A stretch of DNA of 64,000 bases from NCBI RefSeq assembly GCF_900130075.1, contig NZ_LT671418.1, positions 1,240,001-1,304,000 of the forward strand, in the 5' to 3' direction. This DNA is from Herminiimonas arsenitoxidans (GTDB lineage: Bacteria > Pseudomonadota > Gammaproteobacteria > Burkholderiales > Burkholderiaceae_D). Below the pieces are notes generated by a model. The model was not told the DNA's origin. It worked only from the letters and a program-made list of their open reading frames with translations, and made no database searches. The number at the start of each line of letters is the position of its first letter. Position 1 is the stretch's first letter. Below, piece after piece: positions 18,199-29,084 of this stretch. The translations under genes and the position numbers were made by a program.

Positions 18199-18267
18199 GC
18201 TTATTTAATATTCCAGAATTCAGTATTCAAAAGGTGTGAGGAAAAACGAGTACTTATCGAGCCCAGC

Positions 18268-18708
18268 TTAGACTGCGACTTCGACGCCGCGATTGGCAAG
18301 CGCATCGGCGCGCTCATTACCTGCATGACCATTATGTCCGCGTACCCAGCGCCATTCTATTTTGTGGCGCGCCTGTGCCGCATCTAGCGCCTGCCATAGA
18401 TCTACATTCTTGACCGGTGCCTTGGCCGCGGTTTTCCAGCCGCGCGCCTTCCAGCCATGTATCCATTCGCTGATGCCTTTTTGTACGTACTGACTATCAG
18501 TATGCACCACGACTTCACAGGGACGCGTCAACACATTCAACGCTTCTATCACTGCCTTCAGCTCCATACGATTATTGGTGGTATTCAGCTCGCCACCGAA
18601 TATTTCTTTCTCGCGTTCGCCCATCACCAGCAAAGCACCCCAGCCCCCGCGACCAGGATTGCCTTTGCAGGCACCATCGCTATAAATATCTATCTTGTCC
18701 ATGCTCAT
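18268..18708 (-). CDS. rnhA: Ribonuclease HI
   Basis: A 146-residue enzyme that cuts RNA in RNA-DNA hybrids. Catalytic residues D11, E49, D71 and D135 and the nearby His in RGHNGH are present. It starts 12 bp after the methyltransferase stop and precedes dnaQ, forming a methyltransferase-rnhA-dnaQ unit. Confidence 0.97.
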   Translation of the reverse strand: MSMDKIDIYSDGACKGNPGRGGWGALLVMGEREKEIFGGELNTTNNRMELKAVIEALNVLTRPCEVVVHTDSQYVQKGISEWIHGWKARGWKTAAKAPVKNVDLWQALDAAQARHKIEWRWVRGHNGHAGNERADALANRGVEVAV

Positions 18709-18720
18709 ATTGTGTATTTC

Positions 18721-19491
18721 TTATCTATGTATTTTGTTAGTTGCGGGTACGCCTTGCGGTGCGCCTGCTTTTTGTCTCTTCAAGGCCGGTCCTATCAAAT
18801 GCATGCCTTTGACACGCTTGATCGCCTGCACCACGTAGACTGCGCCCAAGTAAGGCCACCAGCGCTCGCCGATATTTTCCATGAAGGAAAAACGATTCAG
18901 CCATTTCTCACTTTCACACGGCGGTGCGTAACAACCGAAATATCCGTTGCTGACTTCCATATTCAATAACTTCAGCCAATCTCTCATACGCGGCAGGCTG
19001 ATGAATTCGCCTTCCTGCGGTAAAAAATAAGATTCGCTCAAGCGTCCCAGCATCTGGCGCGCGCCCCAAAAACTGTAAGGATTAAAACCGCAGATAATGA
19101 GCTGCCCTTCGGGAATCAAGACACGCTCCACTTCGCGCAGTACTTGATGCGGTTCTGTCGCAAATTCCAGCACATGCGGCAGAACAATCAAATCGATACT
19201 GGCAGATGCATACGGCAGTTCTTCAAAATCCTGCACTACAACAATCCGCCGCGCCTCATTATTACTGTCAGTTGATGGAACATTTGTATCCGTCAGCCAT
19301 GTATGCGGCATCCGGCTCGCACGCAAGGCTTGAATCTGTGGCAAACCCAGCTGTGTCGCATTGAAGCCAAAAATATCCACAGTCAGCTCGTCCAGGCGCG
19401 CATGCTCCCAATTCCGCACGTAATTGCCGGTCGGCGTCTCTAGCCAGGGGCCGAGGGATATAATGGATTTTTCTGTAGAAAATGTTTCCAT
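18721..19491 (-). CDS. YafS-type SAM-dependent methyltransferase
   Basis: A 256-residue class I methyltransferase of unknown substrate. [15 protein letters not shown] and [19 protein letters not shown] are typical post-I motifs of this group. E. coli has the homologue yafS in the same place, beside gloB and rnhA, so the locus is conserved. The N-terminus [10 protein letters not shown] is followed by the family-like [15 protein letters not shown]. The chosen ATG (19491-19489) overlaps the candidate gloB ATG at 19490 on the other strand. A TTG at 19533 would extend into gloB. Confidence 0.8.
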   Translation of the reverse strand: METFSTEKSIISLGPWLETPTGNYVRNWEHARLDELTVDIFGFNATQLGLPQIQALRASRMPHTWLTDTNVPSTDSNNEARRIVVVQDFEELPYASASIDLIVLPHVLEFATEPHQVLREVERVLIPEGQLIICGFNPYSFWGARQMLGRLSESYFLPQEGEFISLPRMRDWLKLLNMEVSNGYFGCYAPPCESEKWLNRFSFMENIGERWWPYLGAVYVVQAIKRVKGMHLIGPALKRQKAGAPQGVPATNKIHR

Positions 19492-19495
19492 GCGT

Positions 19496-20269
19496 ATGTT
19501 GAGTGTACTAACTGTTCCCGCGTTTAACGACAATTACCTTTGGATTATCCACGATGGCGTACATGCTGCCGTGGTGGACCCGGGCGATGCTGCGCCGATT
19601 CTTGCCGCGCTGGAAACGCACAAGCTGTCGTTGGTCGCTATTCTACTGACTCATCACCATAGTGACCATGTCGGCGGCGTATCAACTCTCCTGCAACACT
19701 GCAAAGTGCCGGTTTTTGCACCACGTCATGATCCGATTGCCAACGTGACCACAGCGCTGGATGAGGGCGATATCGTCAACATCCCCGAGCTAGGCCTTAA
19801 TCTATCTGTGCTGCACGTGCCCGGCCATACGCTAGGCCACATCGCTTATGTAGCAAAAGAACAAGGCTGGCTGTTCTGCGGCGATACCCTCTTTGCCGGC
19901 GGCTGCGGTCGCTTGTTCGAAGGTACACCTACACAAATGTTGTCATCGCTGGACAAGCTGGCTGCACTGCCGGATGACACCAAAGTCTACTGCGCGCACG
20001 AATATACGATCTCCAACCTGCGCTTTGCGCTTGCAGCAGAGCCAGACAATGCTGCACTTTCAGCACGATTCAAGGCAGACCAGGCAAAACGCGATCAAGA
20101 CATTCCAACCGTACCTTCCAATATAGGGCTGGAAAAATCAACCAATCCCTTTTTGCGTGCACGTGAACCGGCAATTGCTCAACATTTGATAGCCGAAGGC
20201 CGCGTAAATAGCAAAGATCCTGTTGCTGTTTTTACCGCCTTGCGCGAGTGGAAGAACAACTTCCGCTAA
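19496..20269 (+). CDS. gloB: Hydroxyacylglutathione hydrolase (glyoxalase II)
   Basis: A 257-residue metallo-beta-lactamase-fold enzyme that hydrolyses S-lactoylglutathione to lactate and glutathione, finishing methylglyoxal detoxification. The metal motif THHHSDH is at about residues 49-55, with further ligands in HVPGHTLGH and FCGDTLF, and NPFLRARE at the C-terminus. ATG 19496 aligns with the usual N-terminus ([10 protein letters not shown]); ATG 19490 is also possible. TATAAT occurs at 19459-19464, leaving a leader of only about 20 nt and no clear ribosome site. Confidence 0.93.
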   Translation: MLSVLTVPAFNDNYLWIIHDGVHAAVVDPGDAAPILAALETHKLSLVAILLTHHHSDHVGGVSTLLQHCKVPVFAPRHDPIANVTTALDEGDIVNIPELGLNLSVLHVPGHTLGHIAYVAKEQGWLFCGDTLFAGGCGRLFEGTPTQMLSSLDKLAALPDDTKVYCAHEYTISNLRFALAAEPDNAALSARFKADQAKRDQDIPTVPSNIGLEKSTNPFLRAREPAIAQHLIAEGRVNSKDPVAVFTALREWKNNFR

Positions 20270-20525
20270 ACGTTTTACCCACCTCAGGTTTAAAAACCGA
20301 TAGCCGTTTGCATGAAAATTGCTTCATGGCATATACCGATATGCGCGCATTTCCCATTTCCTTGCGAAAACATTATCGCTTTGACACCCGTTTTTAGTGG
20401 AAATAGCCACGGAAAACACTAGCTGTTGTGTAAATTGTCTTGACTCGGAAAATGCGCATTACTTACACTCGGCCATTATCCTTTTCAACCGGCTGCTCAT
20501 GGGTCGGTCATTTTTGCGAGATCCC

Positions 20526-22073
20526 ATGCCTATATCCGATTTTAAAGTGCCATTCAGAATTACTTCCGCCGCCGCTCTATTGAGCATTGCAGGCTTCGCC
20601 CACGCCGCCAGCGATCTATCCTTACCAGCGTACAACTGGGTAAAAGACGCCGCCCTCCAAGACAATCCCAGCCTCGCCAACGATCCACTCAGTGAATTTG
20701 TCGTTACCAGCGACGCAGACGTCTGGGCACGCATACGCAAGGGCTTTGCGATTCCCGATCTGGTTGATAACCAGTTAGTCATCAACCAGACACTTTGGTA
20801 CAGCTCGCGACCTGACTATATCGGCCGCACCACCAAGCGCGCATCGCTCTACCTGTACCACGTGGTGGAAGAACTGGAAAAACGCAACATGCCGACTGAA
20901 CTGGCATTACTACCGTTCATCGAATCCGCATTCAACCCACAAGCCTATTCCACAGCCAAAGCTGCCGGCATGTGGCAATTCATTCCATCTACCGGACGTG
21001 ATTTCAACCTGAAACAGAATATGTTCAGGGATGAGCGTCGTAGCGTGCTGGCTTCAACCGATGCAGCACTGACTTATCTGCAAAAATTGTATGGGATGTT
21101 TGGTGACTGGCAACTGGCACTCGCGGCTTACAACTGGGGCGAAGGCTCAGTACAACGCGCGATCAAGAAAGCAGAAGCAGCTGGCGTAGGAACCGACTTC
21201 AACAGTCTCTCCGCTTACATGCCGGCAGAAACAAAGAACTACGTACCCAAGCTGCAAGCCGTCAAAAACATCATCGCAACACCGGATGCCTACGGCATTA
21301 CGCTGTTAAAGGTTGATAACCAGCCTTACTTTGTCAGCGTTGCAAAAACACGTGACATCGACGTCAAGCTGGCAGCGCAATTGGCAGAAATGCCTATGGA
21401 TGAATTCAAGGCCTTGAATCCGCAATTCAATCGTCCTGTCATTACCGGCAGCAGCAATACACAAATTCTCCTGCCGCAAAGCAATGCTGATAAATTCAAG
21501 GCTAATTTGGCGAAATGGGGACACGCATTGTCTTCATGGACGGCGCACCGCGTGACCAATGCACGCGAACGCATAGAAACGATCGCAGCCAAATTCCACA
21601 CGACACCGCAAGTTATCCGTGAGGTCAACAATATCCCGCCGAAGATGTTGCTAAAGGCTGGCTCGACCATCCTGGTGCCACGCACAGAAGATTCTGCACA
21701 AAAGGATATTACGCAGGAAGTTGCCGACAACGCGACGCTGGCGATGACACCTGATGTGCCGGATACCAAGCGCATCAACGTGACCGTGAAGAAAAAAGAC
21801 ACCATCAATTCGCTGGCGAGCCGTTACAAAGTCACTATCGCGCAAATCAAGAACTGGAATAATCTGCGTCACGACAAACTGGCCAGCGGACAGAAGCTGG
21901 AATTGCACGTCCCGTATAGCGCCGTAGCAAACAAAACGAAAACCAATACAAAGCACAACATCAAGCAAGCTAGCCACACCGTCAAAACAAAAACGGTTGT
22001 CGCGAAATCTCACAACAACCGTTCCAACAACAAAATCAGCGTAGCTTCCGCCAGCGGTAGCAACATCAAATAA
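20526..22073 (+). CDS. mltD: Membrane-bound lytic transglycosylase D with two LysM domains
   Basis: A 515-residue peptidoglycan lytic transglycosylase. A signal peptide (1-27, ending AHA) has no lipobox cysteine. The SLT domain has its catalytic Glu at 133 (PFIESAFNP) and AAYNWGEGSV. Two LysM repeats occupy about 340-385 and 418-462, followed by a basic, Lys/Thr/Asn-rich tail. ATG 20526 places the signal peptide correctly; longer in-frame starts hide it. Convergent with the yejF-like gene, with only 9 bp between stops. Confidence 0.9.
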   Translation: MPISDFKVPFRITSAAALLSIAGFAHAASDLSLPAYNWVKDAALQDNPSLANDPLSEFVVTSDADVWARIRKGFAIPDLVDNQLVINQTLWYSSRPDYIGRTTKRASLYLYHVVEELEKRNMPTELALLPFIESAFNPQAYSTAKAAGMWQFIPSTGRDFNLKQNMFRDERRSVLASTDAALTYLQKLYGMFGDWQLALAAYNWGEGSVQRAIKKAEAAGVGTDFNSLSAYMPAETKNYVPKLQAVKNIIATPDAYGITLLKVDNQPYFVSVAKTRDIDVKLAAQLAEMPMDEFKALNPQFNRPVITGSSNTQILLPQSNADKFKANLAKWGHALSSWTAHRVTNARERIETIAAKFHTTPQVIREVNNIPPKMLLKAGSTILVPRTEDSAQKDITQEVADNATLAMTPDVPDTKRINVTVKKKDTINSLASRYKVTIAQIKNWNNLRHDKLASGQKLELHVPYSAVANKTKTNTKHNIKQASHTVKTKTVVAKSHNNRSNNKISVASASGSNIK

Positions 22074-22082
22074 GCTTACTCT

Positions 22083-23687
22083 CTACGCATGCCCCGCTGC
22101 AGTATGCTCATCGGGGCGAGCGTAAACCGAGGCTGCCAACAAACGTTGTGTATAAGGTTCAAGCGGGTTCGATAACACGGACTCCGTCACACCCTTCTCT
22201 ACTACCTTGCCATCCTTCATCACCATCACACGATGCGCCATCGCGCGTATCACTGCCAAATCGTGGCTGATGAAAATGTAAGCCATGCCGTATTTGCGCT
22301 GCAACTCTGCCAGTAGCAACAAGACCTGATGTTGCACCGACACATCCAGCGATGAAGTAGGTTCATCCAGCAAAATCAGATCCGGCTTCAATACTAGCGC
22401 ACGCGCAATCGCAATCCGCTGACGCTGCCCACCGGAGAACTCATGTGGATAACGCGTCATCATCTCTGGCGATAATCCGACTTCCAGCAAACCATCAGCC
22501 ACCGCTTTGCGAATTCCTGCTGCGCCCAATTTAGGTTGATGCAAGGCCAAACCTTCGCCTACGATTTGTTCTATGGTGCGGCGTGGTGACAGCGAGGCAA
22601 AGGGATCCTGGAATACGATCTGCATGCGCGCACGTAAAGGTCGCAGTGCATCACGACTCATATCCGCGATCGACTTACCTTCAAATGCGATTGCACCCTT
22701 CACCTTCGCACTGGACAGACGCAACAAGGCCAAACCCAGTGTGGACTTGCCGGAGCCTGATTCGCCGACTATGCCTAACGTTTCACCGGGACGTACTTGC
22801 ACATCAACATCATCGACGGCAACAAACGGCGTGGTTTTGAACCAGCCTTTTTTGATATCGAAGGTACAGCGAATCTGTTCCGCATTCAGTAGTGGTTTGG
22901 CCGTCTCGTTCACGGGATTGACCAATTGATGCGGTTGGCTTGCCAATAATTTCTGCGTATAAGCTTCGCGCGGAGCGGCGAACAATTCTTGCGTGGTCGC
23001 TACTTCGATCAACTTGCCTTTTTCCATCACACCGACACGATCAGCAAAATGACGTACCAGATTCAAGTCATGCGTAATCATCAGCACGGCCATATTTTCT
23101 TCGCGCTGTAACTGATTCAATAATTCGACGATCTGTACTTGTATCGTCACATCCAGTGCAGTGGTCGGCTCATCGGCGATCAACAATTTTGGTTTACACG
23201 CCAAAGCCATCGCAATCATGGCGCGCTGGCGCTGTCCACCAGACAGTTGATGCGGATACGATAGTGCGCGTCGTTGTGGCTCTGGAATACCAGTCTTGTC
23301 GAGCAATTCGACTGTACGTACAGCTGCCTTTTTTGCACTGATACCCTCATGCAGCATCAATACTTCTGCAATCTGATTGCCTATCGTGAACAAGGGATTG
23401 AGCGCTGTCATCGGCTCCTGGAAGATCATCGCTACATCATTGCCGCGTACCGAACGCATTGCCGCTTCGGTTTTTTGCAGGATGTCCTGACCTTCAAACA
23501 GAATCTTGCCGCCATACGTCGCATCCTGATTCAGACGTAATAGCGAAAGTGCAGTGACGGTCTTGCCCGAGCCTGATTCACCTACCAGCGCAAATTTTTC
23601 ACCGGCAGCAATACTGAAGCTGACATCGTTGACAACTTTGCTGGTATCGAAGGACACCTGCAAGTTTTGAATATCCAGCAGACTCAT
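22083..23687 (-). CDS. yejF: Peptide ABC transporter, fused double ATPase (YejF-type)
   Basis: A 534-residue protein with two complete ABC domains in one chain. The first has Walker A GESGSGKT and signature LSGGQRQR; the second has GESGSGKS and FSGGQRQR, with LIADEPT and LLDEPT Walker B motifs. It powers import of peptides bound by the YejA-like protein. In enterobacteria, YejABEF imports microcin C and affects resistance to antimicrobial peptides. The chosen ATG has a strong GGAGGAAAGC site and overlaps the upstream permease stop as ATGA. Confidence 0.9.
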   Translation of the reverse strand: MSLLDIQNLQVSFDTSKVVNDVSFSIAAGEKFALVGESGSGKTVTALSLLRLNQDATYGGKILFEGQDILQKTEAAMRSVRGNDVAMIFQEPMTALNPLFTIGNQIAEVLMLHEGISAKKAAVRTVELLDKTGIPEPQRRALSYPHQLSGGQRQRAMIAMALACKPKLLIADEPTTALDVTIQVQIVELLNQLQREENMAVLMITHDLNLVRHFADRVGVMEKGKLIEVATTQELFAAPREAYTQKLLASQPHQLVNPVNETAKPLLNAEQIRCTFDIKKGWFKTTPFVAVDDVDVQVRPGETLGIVGESGSGKSTLGLALLRLSSAKVKGAIAFEGKSIADMSRDALRPLRARMQIVFQDPFASLSPRRTIEQIVGEGLALHQPKLGAAGIRKAVADGLLEVGLSPEMMTRYPHEFSGGQRQRIAIARALVLKPDLILLDEPTSSLDVSVQHQVLLLLAELQRKYGMAYIFISHDLAVIRAMAHRVMVMKDGKVVEKGVTESVLSNPLEPYTQRLLAASVYARPDEHTAAGHA

Positions 23688-24742
23688 GCTTTCCTCCGGA
23701 CATCCAGCGAGTTGCGCAAGGCATCGCCAATATTGGTCAACAGCAGCAACATCACCGTCAGCACTACAAAGGTCGACAAAGCAATCCACCACGCATCCAG
23801 ATTATTCTTGCCCTGTGCCAGCAACTCACCAAGGCTGGCTGTTGATGCAGGCACGCCCAAACCAAGAAAATCCAGACTCGTCAAAGCCAGAATCGCCCCA
23901 CTCATGCGGAACGGCAAAAAGGTCACTACCGGCGTCAGGCTATTCGGCAGCACGTGACGCCAGATGATCTGTCCATTCGACAAACCCATCGCACGCGCCG
24001 CCTGTACATATTCCAGATTGCGATTGCGCAGGAAGTCGGCACGTACATAATCAGACAAACTCATCCAACCAAACAGTGAAAGCAAAATCAATAGCAAACC
24101 TATGCTCGGTTGAAAAATCGAAGCAAAAATAATCAACAAATACAGCTCAGGCATAGAGCCCCAGATTTCCATAAAGCGCTGGAAGAACAAGTCCGTCTTG
24201 CCCGCGAAGTAACCCTGGATCGCACCTGTAATCACGCCTAGCAATACCCCAGTAACCGTCAGCGCCAATCCGAATAGCACAGAGACACGAAAACCGTACA
24301 ACAAGCGTGCAGCCACATCGCGTCCTCTATCATCGGTACCCAGCCAATTCTCGGCAGAAGGTGGTGCCGGATTCGGTGAGGTGGCGAAATAATTCAGCGT
24401 GTCGTAGTGGTAATGATTAAGCGGATAGATCGCCCAATTGCCGTTCTTCTTGAATTGATCACGTATGAAAGGATCAAGATAGTCGGCAGGCGACTCGAAA
24501 TCACCGCCGAACTTTTTCTCCGAATACGTATTGAAAATGGGGAATACCAACTCGCCGTTATAGCGTGCGATCAATGGTTTGTCGTTGGACACTAGCTCTG
24601 CCATCAAACTGATGGCCACCAAAATACTGAAAATGATCAGGCTCCAGTAGCCGCGACGATTCTTCTTGAAGCGTAACCAAACGCGCCGTCCCGGCGATAC
24701 AGACTCTGCGGCAGGTGATGAAGAAGTGGAAGGTAAATTCAT
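23684..24742 (-). CDS. yejE: Peptide ABC transporter permease (YejE-type)
   Basis: A 352-residue inner-membrane permease of the DppC/OppC class. It has an N-terminal transmembrane helix, a large extracytoplasmic segment with GTDDRGRDVAARLLYG, and the cytoplasmic EAA loop YVQAARAMGLSNGQIIWRHV that docks on the ATPase. It overlaps both neighbours by 4 bp (ATGA), so translation is coupled along the operon. Confidence 0.9.
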   Translation of the reverse strand: MNLPSTSSSPAAESVSPGRRVWLRFKKNRRGYWSLIIFSILVAISLMAELVSNDKPLIARYNGELVFPIFNTYSEKKFGGDFESPADYLDPFIRDQFKKNGNWAIYPLNHYHYDTLNYFATSPNPAPPSAENWLGTDDRGRDVAARLLYGFRVSVLFGLALTVTGVLLGVITGAIQGYFAGKTDLFFQRFMEIWGSMPELYLLIIFASIFQPSIGLLLILLSLFGWMSLSDYVRADFLRNRNLEYVQAARAMGLSNGQIIWRHVLPNSLTPVVTFLPFRMSGAILALTSLDFLGLGVPASTASLGELLAQGKNNLDAWWIALSTFVVLTVMLLLLTNIGDALRNSLDVRRKA

Positions 24743-25800
24743 CGGTTGAGACTTTCAAACTGCAAGCGCGGATCGGCCCAGACGTAGCACAAGTCACCCA
24801 GCAACTTGACCACCAAACCGATCAGCGTAAAGAGATAGAGCGTACCCATCACAACCGGATAATCTCGTCGGATCACCGATTCGTAAGACAGCAAGCCCAA
24901 GCCATCCAGCGAGAACAAGGTTTCGATCAACAGACTGCCGGCAAAGAACGCACCTATGAATGCAGCGGGGAAACCAGTCACCAATGGAATCAATGCATTG
25001 CGAAATACATGCTTGTACAAAACTGCGTTTTCGCTCAAACCTTTGGCGCGCGCGGTCAGCACATATTGCTTGCGAATTTCTTCGAGGAAGGTGTTCTTCG
25101 TCAGCATCGTCATCACGGCAAACGAACCTGCCACCGATGCAGTCACCGGCAAAGTGATGTGCCACAGATAATCAAGCACCTTGCCAATCAGCGACAGTTG
25201 ATCCCAATTATCCGAGGTCAAGCCGCGCAGCGGAAACCACTGCACAAAGCTGCCGCCGCCGAACATCACCAACAGGAAAACACCGAGGATAAAACCGGGA
25301 ATTGAATAACCGACCAGCACCACGATGCTGGTGAGCGAATCGAAACGACTACCTTCGCGCACAGCTTTCGCGATCCCAAGCGGCAGCGAGATGAAATAAG
25401 TCAGAAAAAAAGTCCACATCCCTATCGTGATAGAGACCGGTAATTTCGACACCACCAAATCCCATACATCTTTGTGATGATAAAAACTTTGTCCGAGATC
25501 AAAGGTGGCAAAACCTTTCAGCATTTGCCAAAAGCGTTCCACGGGCGGTTTGTCGAAACCGTACAGCGCCTTGATTTCCGCTACGCGCTCGGCATCTATG
25601 CCCTGACGGCCACGATATTGCGAGCTACCACCGCCACCTGCCTCACCGCCTGCGCCAAACTGCCCTTTCAATTCCACCAAAGCCTGCTCAACCGGGCCCC
25701 CTGGTACGAACTGAATGACAGCAAAGGTAATCGCGATCACACCCAATAAGGTGGGGACCATCAGCAACACGCGTTTGATTATGTAAGACCACAGATTCAT
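24739..25800 (-). CDS. yejB: Peptide ABC transporter permease (YejB-type)
   Basis: A 353-residue permease of the DppB/OppB class with N-terminal IIKRVLLMVPTLLGVIAITF and the EAA loop YVLTARAKGLSENAVLYKHV. An insertion rich in Gly/Ala/Gln near residues 45-65, typical of YejB, precedes the first extracytoplasmic region. It begins 10 bp after the yejA-like stop. Confidence 0.9.
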   Translation of the reverse strand: MNLWSYIIKRVLLMVPTLLGVIAITFAVIQFVPGGPVEQALVELKGQFGAGGEAGGGGSSQYRGRQGIDAERVAEIKALYGFDKPPVERFWQMLKGFATFDLGQSFYHHKDVWDLVVSKLPVSITIGMWTFFLTYFISLPLGIAKAVREGSRFDSLTSIVVLVGYSIPGFILGVFLLVMFGGGSFVQWFPLRGLTSDNWDQLSLIGKVLDYLWHITLPVTASVAGSFAVMTMLTKNTFLEEIRKQYVLTARAKGLSENAVLYKHVFRNALIPLVTGFPAAFIGAFFAGSLLIETLFSLDGLGLLSYESVIRRDYPVVMGTLYLFTLIGLVVKLLGDLCYVWADPRLQFESLNR

Positions 25801-25810
25801 CGCAAGATCC

Positions 25811-27628
25811 TCATTTTGCTTTTTCTTGCCACCAGGTTGAAATCACATAAGGATCAGGCTGGTAATACAGCGGCAACTTGACCGGCATGCCAAAACGGTT
25901 CCAGTAAGCGATCCTATGCGTAGATGAATACCATTGCGGAATGACAATATGCTTGTTTAACAGTACGCGATCCAATGCACGGGCAGCACCTTGCAGCTCT
26001 GTCCGACTATCTGCCGCCACCAGCGCTTCAACAAGGCGATCGACGGCAGGATCTTTTAAGCCCCAAACATTGCTCGAACCTTTTTCATCCGCCGCCTTGG
26101 AACCGAACATATCGAACATCTCATTACCAGGTGTGCTGACGTCCGAGAAGCGGATGCTGGTCATATCGTAATCAAAGTCTTCCATGCGCTTTTGTATCAA
26201 GGCATAATCAGCCGTGCGTTGCGTCACTTGAATACCTAGCTTTTGCAAGTTGCGTACGTAGATGCTGATCACCCGCGACATGGCGGATTGATCGTCCATG
26301 ATTTCAAACGCAAATGGCTCACCTTTGGCATTACGCAAAGCACCGTCGCGATATTCCCAACCGGCTTGACGGAATAGTTCGACTGCTTTCAACAAGTTGG
26401 TACGCAGCGAACCAGGTGGATTGGTATTTGGCGGTATCGGTGCTGGACCGAATACCGCCGGGTCCAGTTGCTTGCGCAGTGGCTCCAGCAATACCAGTTC
26501 GTCTGCTGAAGGCGAACCTGTGGCTGCCATCGGACTGTTATTGAAGAAGGAGTAAATGCGTTTGTAAGAACCAAAGAATAGCTGGCGGTTCATCCATTCA
26601 TAGTCGAGTGCCAAACCCAGCGCCTGTCGCACACGTACATCCTGAAATTGCGGGCGACGCAGATTCATCATGAAGCCTTGCATGCCGGCACCGTTGGAAT
26701 GCGCCAGCTCACGTTTAATGATTGCACCGCTATTGAATTTCGGCCCCTTGTAACTACGCGCCCAATTCTTTGCGCTGTTCTCCACGACCAGATCAAACTC
26801 ACCAGCCTTGAATGCTTCCAGACGCGCCACATCATCCTTGTAGAAGCGATAGTTGATACGTGCGAAGTTGAACATGCCTTTGCGCGTAGCAAGATCTTTG
26901 CCCCAGTAATTCGGGTTCAGCTTGTAACTAATGGAACGACCAGTATCGTATCTATCAATCAGATAAGGGCCGGTGGTTATCGGCGGTGTCAGTCCTATCT
27001 TGTCGAAGTCAGTACCCGCTGCCCATTTGCGCGAAAACACAGGCACGCTGCCAACAATCAAAGGCATTTCACGATTGAGCGTCTTGAAGTCGAAACGCAC
27101 GGTGCGTTCATTCAGCACCACGCATTGCTTCACATTCGCTAGCAGCGATTTGACTTGCGGCGCACCTTTGGCTACCAGCGTGTCGAAGGAATATTTGACG
27201 TCTGCCGCCAGCACCGGATCGCCATTATTGAAGCGTGCTTTCGGATTGAGGCGGAAAGTCATGGCCATACGATCTGGTGCCAACTCCATATCTTCAGCCA
27301 GCAAACCGTACATGGTCGCCACTTCATCCGTAATGGCTTCAGAGCCGCTAGAAGAAGTCGTCAGGCTTTCAAACATCAGATTGGTAAGTCCGGCCGCCGA
27401 TACACCCTTCATCGAGAAGGGATTGAATTTATCGAAGCTGGTACGGCGATCTGGGTTCGCAAGGAATAATTCACCACCTTTAGGTGCGTCCGGATTCACA
27501 AAATCAAAATGAGTGAAACCGGCCGGATACTTGGGCGTGTCGTAGAGAGAGAAAGCATGTGCGGCAAAGGCGCTGCTGCGTTGAGAAATAAAACAAAACA
27601 GCAGAAGAGAAAAAAGTGATTTAGCCAT
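25811..27628 (-). CDS. yejA: Periplasmic peptide-binding protein (YejA-type, SBP family 5)
   Basis: A 605-residue extracellular solute-binding protein. A signal peptide is visible in about the first 23 residues ([11 protein letters not shown] to AFAAHA), followed by the YejA-type start of the mature protein ([13 protein letters not shown]) and [11 protein letters not shown] 27628 is the natural start because it opens the signal peptide; longer readings run into upstream non-coding DNA. It is first in a four-gene yejABEF-type operon and divergent from fabI. Confidence 0.9.
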   Translation of the reverse strand: MAKSLFSLLLFCFISQRSSAFAAHAFSLYDTPKYPAGFTHFDFVNPDAPKGGELFLANPDRRTSFDKFNPFSMKGVSAAGLTNLMFESLTTSSSGSEAITDEVATMYGLLAEDMELAPDRMAMTFRLNPKARFNNGDPVLAADVKYSFDTLVAKGAPQVKSLLANVKQCVVLNERTVRFDFKTLNREMPLIVGSVPVFSRKWAAGTDFDKIGLTPPITTGPYLIDRYDTGRSISYKLNPNYWGKDLATRKGMFNFARINYRFYKDDVARLEAFKAGEFDLVVENSAKNWARSYKGPKFNSGAIIKRELAHSNGAGMQGFMMNLRRPQFQDVRVRQALGLALDYEWMNRQLFFGSYKRIYSFFNNSPMAATGSPSADELVLLEPLRKQLDPAVFGPAPIPPNTNPPGSLRTNLLKAVELFRQAGWEYRDGALRNAKGEPFAFEIMDDQSAMSRVISIYVRNLQKLGIQVTQRTADYALIQKRMEDFDYDMTSIRFSDVSTPGNEMFDMFGSKAADEKGSSNVWGLKDPAVDRLVEALVAADSRTELQGAARALDRVLLNKHIVIPQWYSSTHRIAYWNRFGMPVKLPLYYQPDPYVISTWWQEKAK

Positions 27629-27782
27629 GCGCCTGTCGTGGATAAGTTGCCTGCTGATCGCGCTGCTCGGTAAGCCACAGCATATTGACGTTCTGGCTAT
27701 TCTACAGAATCGCATAGACGCAAGTACACTCTTACATACACCTGCGACAAAGCTGGCAAAAACCGGAGAATTGTCACAAAAG

Positions 27783-27811
27783 TTGCCGTTGCGCCGACTA
27801 GCCCCTACAAT
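27783..27811 (+). promoter_or_regulatory. fabI promoter
   Basis: TTGCCG (27783-27788), a 17-bp spacer and TACAAT (27806-27811), about 58 bp upstream of the fabI ATG. Each hexamer is close to consensus. Confidence 0.65.
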
Positions 27812-27869
27812 CTTGCCCATTCCGCACTTATTCGCGCGCTTTACTGTCGAAAATCCACTGGAGTCGTTC

Positions 27870-28658
27870 ATGGCATTCTTGCAAGGCAAAAAAATCCTCA
27901 TCACCGGTTTGTTATCGAACCGCTCCATCGCATACGGCATTGCTGCTGCTTGCAAGCGCGAAGGCGCTGAACTCGCATTCACCTACGTCGGCGACCGCTT
28001 CAAGGATCGCATTACCGAATTCGCCAAAGAATTCGACAGCACACTGGTATTCGATTGCGACGTCGGTAGCGATGAACAAATCGCTGCACTGTTTGCCGAT
28101 CTGGGCAAATCGTGGGATCACCTCGACGGTCTGGTTCACGCAATCGGCTTTGCACCACGCGAAGTTATTGCTGGCGACTTCCTCGACGGTATTTCACGCG
28201 AAGGCTTCAAGATCGCGCACGACATCTCCGCATACAGCTTCCCGGCGATGGCCAAAGCTGCGCTGCCGATGTTGCGTCCGAATGCAGCATTATTGACCTT
28301 AACCTACCTCGGCTCGATGCGCGCGCTGCCTAACTACAACACCATGGGCCTGGCAAAAGCATCGCTGGAAGCCAGCGTACGTTACATGGCTGAATCGCTC
28401 GGACCAAAAGGCGTACGCGTCAACGGCATCTCCGCTGGCCCGATCAAGACTCTGGCTGCCAGCGGCATCAAAGACTTCAGCAAGATCCTCAACTTCGTCA
28501 AAGCGCATGCACCATTGCGTCGCAACGTCACGATCGAAGATGTCGGCAATGCAGCAGCCTTCCTCTTGTCCGATCTGTCGGGCGGCATCACTGGCGAAAT
28601 CACTTACGTCGACGGCGGCTTCTCGCATGTGGTCGGTGGCATGAACGGCGTGGAATAA
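27870..28658 (+). CDS. fabI: Enoyl-[acyl-carrier-protein] reductase (NADH)
   Basis: A 262-residue short-chain-dehydrogenase-type enzyme that catalyses the last step of each fatty-acid elongation cycle. It keeps E. coli numbering: Y146, Y156 and K163 form the catalytic set, and Gly93, whose change gives triclosan resistance, is unchanged (AIGFAP). ATG 27870 has GGAG upstream. Earlier in-frame starts lie in non-coding DNA. Confidence 0.97.
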   Translation: MAFLQGKKILITGLLSNRSIAYGIAAACKREGAELAFTYVGDRFKDRITEFAKEFDSTLVFDCDVGSDEQIAALFADLGKSWDHLDGLVHAIGFAPREVIAGDFLDGISREGFKIAHDISAYSFPAMAKAALPMLRPNAALLTLTYLGSMRALPNYNTMGLAKASLEASVRYMAESLGPKGVRVNGISAGPIKTLAASGIKDFSKILNFVKAHAPLRRNVTIEDVGNAAAFLLSDLSGGITGEITYVDGGFSHVVGGMNGVE

Positions 28659-28702
28659 ACGCGATGCATCGAGTCCAATAAACGACTCGATTCCATCATA
28701 CG

Positions 28703-28736
28703 AAAACGCGGCAGTACGCTTACTGCCGCGTTTTTT
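28703..28736 (+). terminator. fabI terminator
   Basis: A 14-bp perfect stem (28703-28716 with 28721-28734), loop CGCT, and a T tract continuing to 28736. It lies 45 bp after the stop. Confidence 0.92.
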
Positions 28737-28804
28737 ATTGGCAGAGACACAAGTACAGTTTTAAATCTCCTCAGAGGAGAAAAGCCTGTATTCCGCGGTA
28801 TGAC

Positions 28805-28833
28805 TCGACAGCGAGTCCAATCTGTACTACAAT
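28805..28833 (+). promoter_or_regulatory. Promoter of the DEAD-box helicase gene
   Basis: TCGACA (28805-28810), a 17-bp spacer and TACAAT (28828-28833). Transcription would start near 28840, leaving a leader of about 245 nt. Confidence 0.65.
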
Positions 28834-28839
28834 GCGCGC

Positions 28840-29084
28840 TGTGCTTTGTAACAGACATCGCACTTTGCAGCATCGCGAACCGTTAGCATTAACGATAAAG
28901 CCCCCCGCCTTCAGGTGTTGAATTCTAGACACCGTCCCGGCGCAAAGCTTTTGTGCCGAAATCTCTCAGAGCTTTCTTAGCTGTTTCGTTGGTTGGCGTT
29001 GCATTTTTTGCGCACTCGCAGACATTCATCGTGGACACAATCCATGATGCGCGCTGTCGCGCTGATATATACGAAAGAAAAATA
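28840..29084 (+). promoter_or_regulatory. Long structured 5' leader of the helicase mRNA
   Basis: The leader contains a GGTGT/ACACC hairpin (around 28915-28934) and a GGCGCAAA/TTTGTGCC hairpin (around 28939-28957). Long structured leaders are known for cold-inducible DEAD-box helicases and cold-shock genes; this role is inferred. No small ORF with a ribosome site is evident. Confidence 0.4.

Noticed and set aside
28953..29084. In-frame extension of the helicase that looks like a signal peptide
   Set aside because: The family starts at MTFESLGL (29085), and the extension begins at a GTG without a ribosome site inside the predicted leader.
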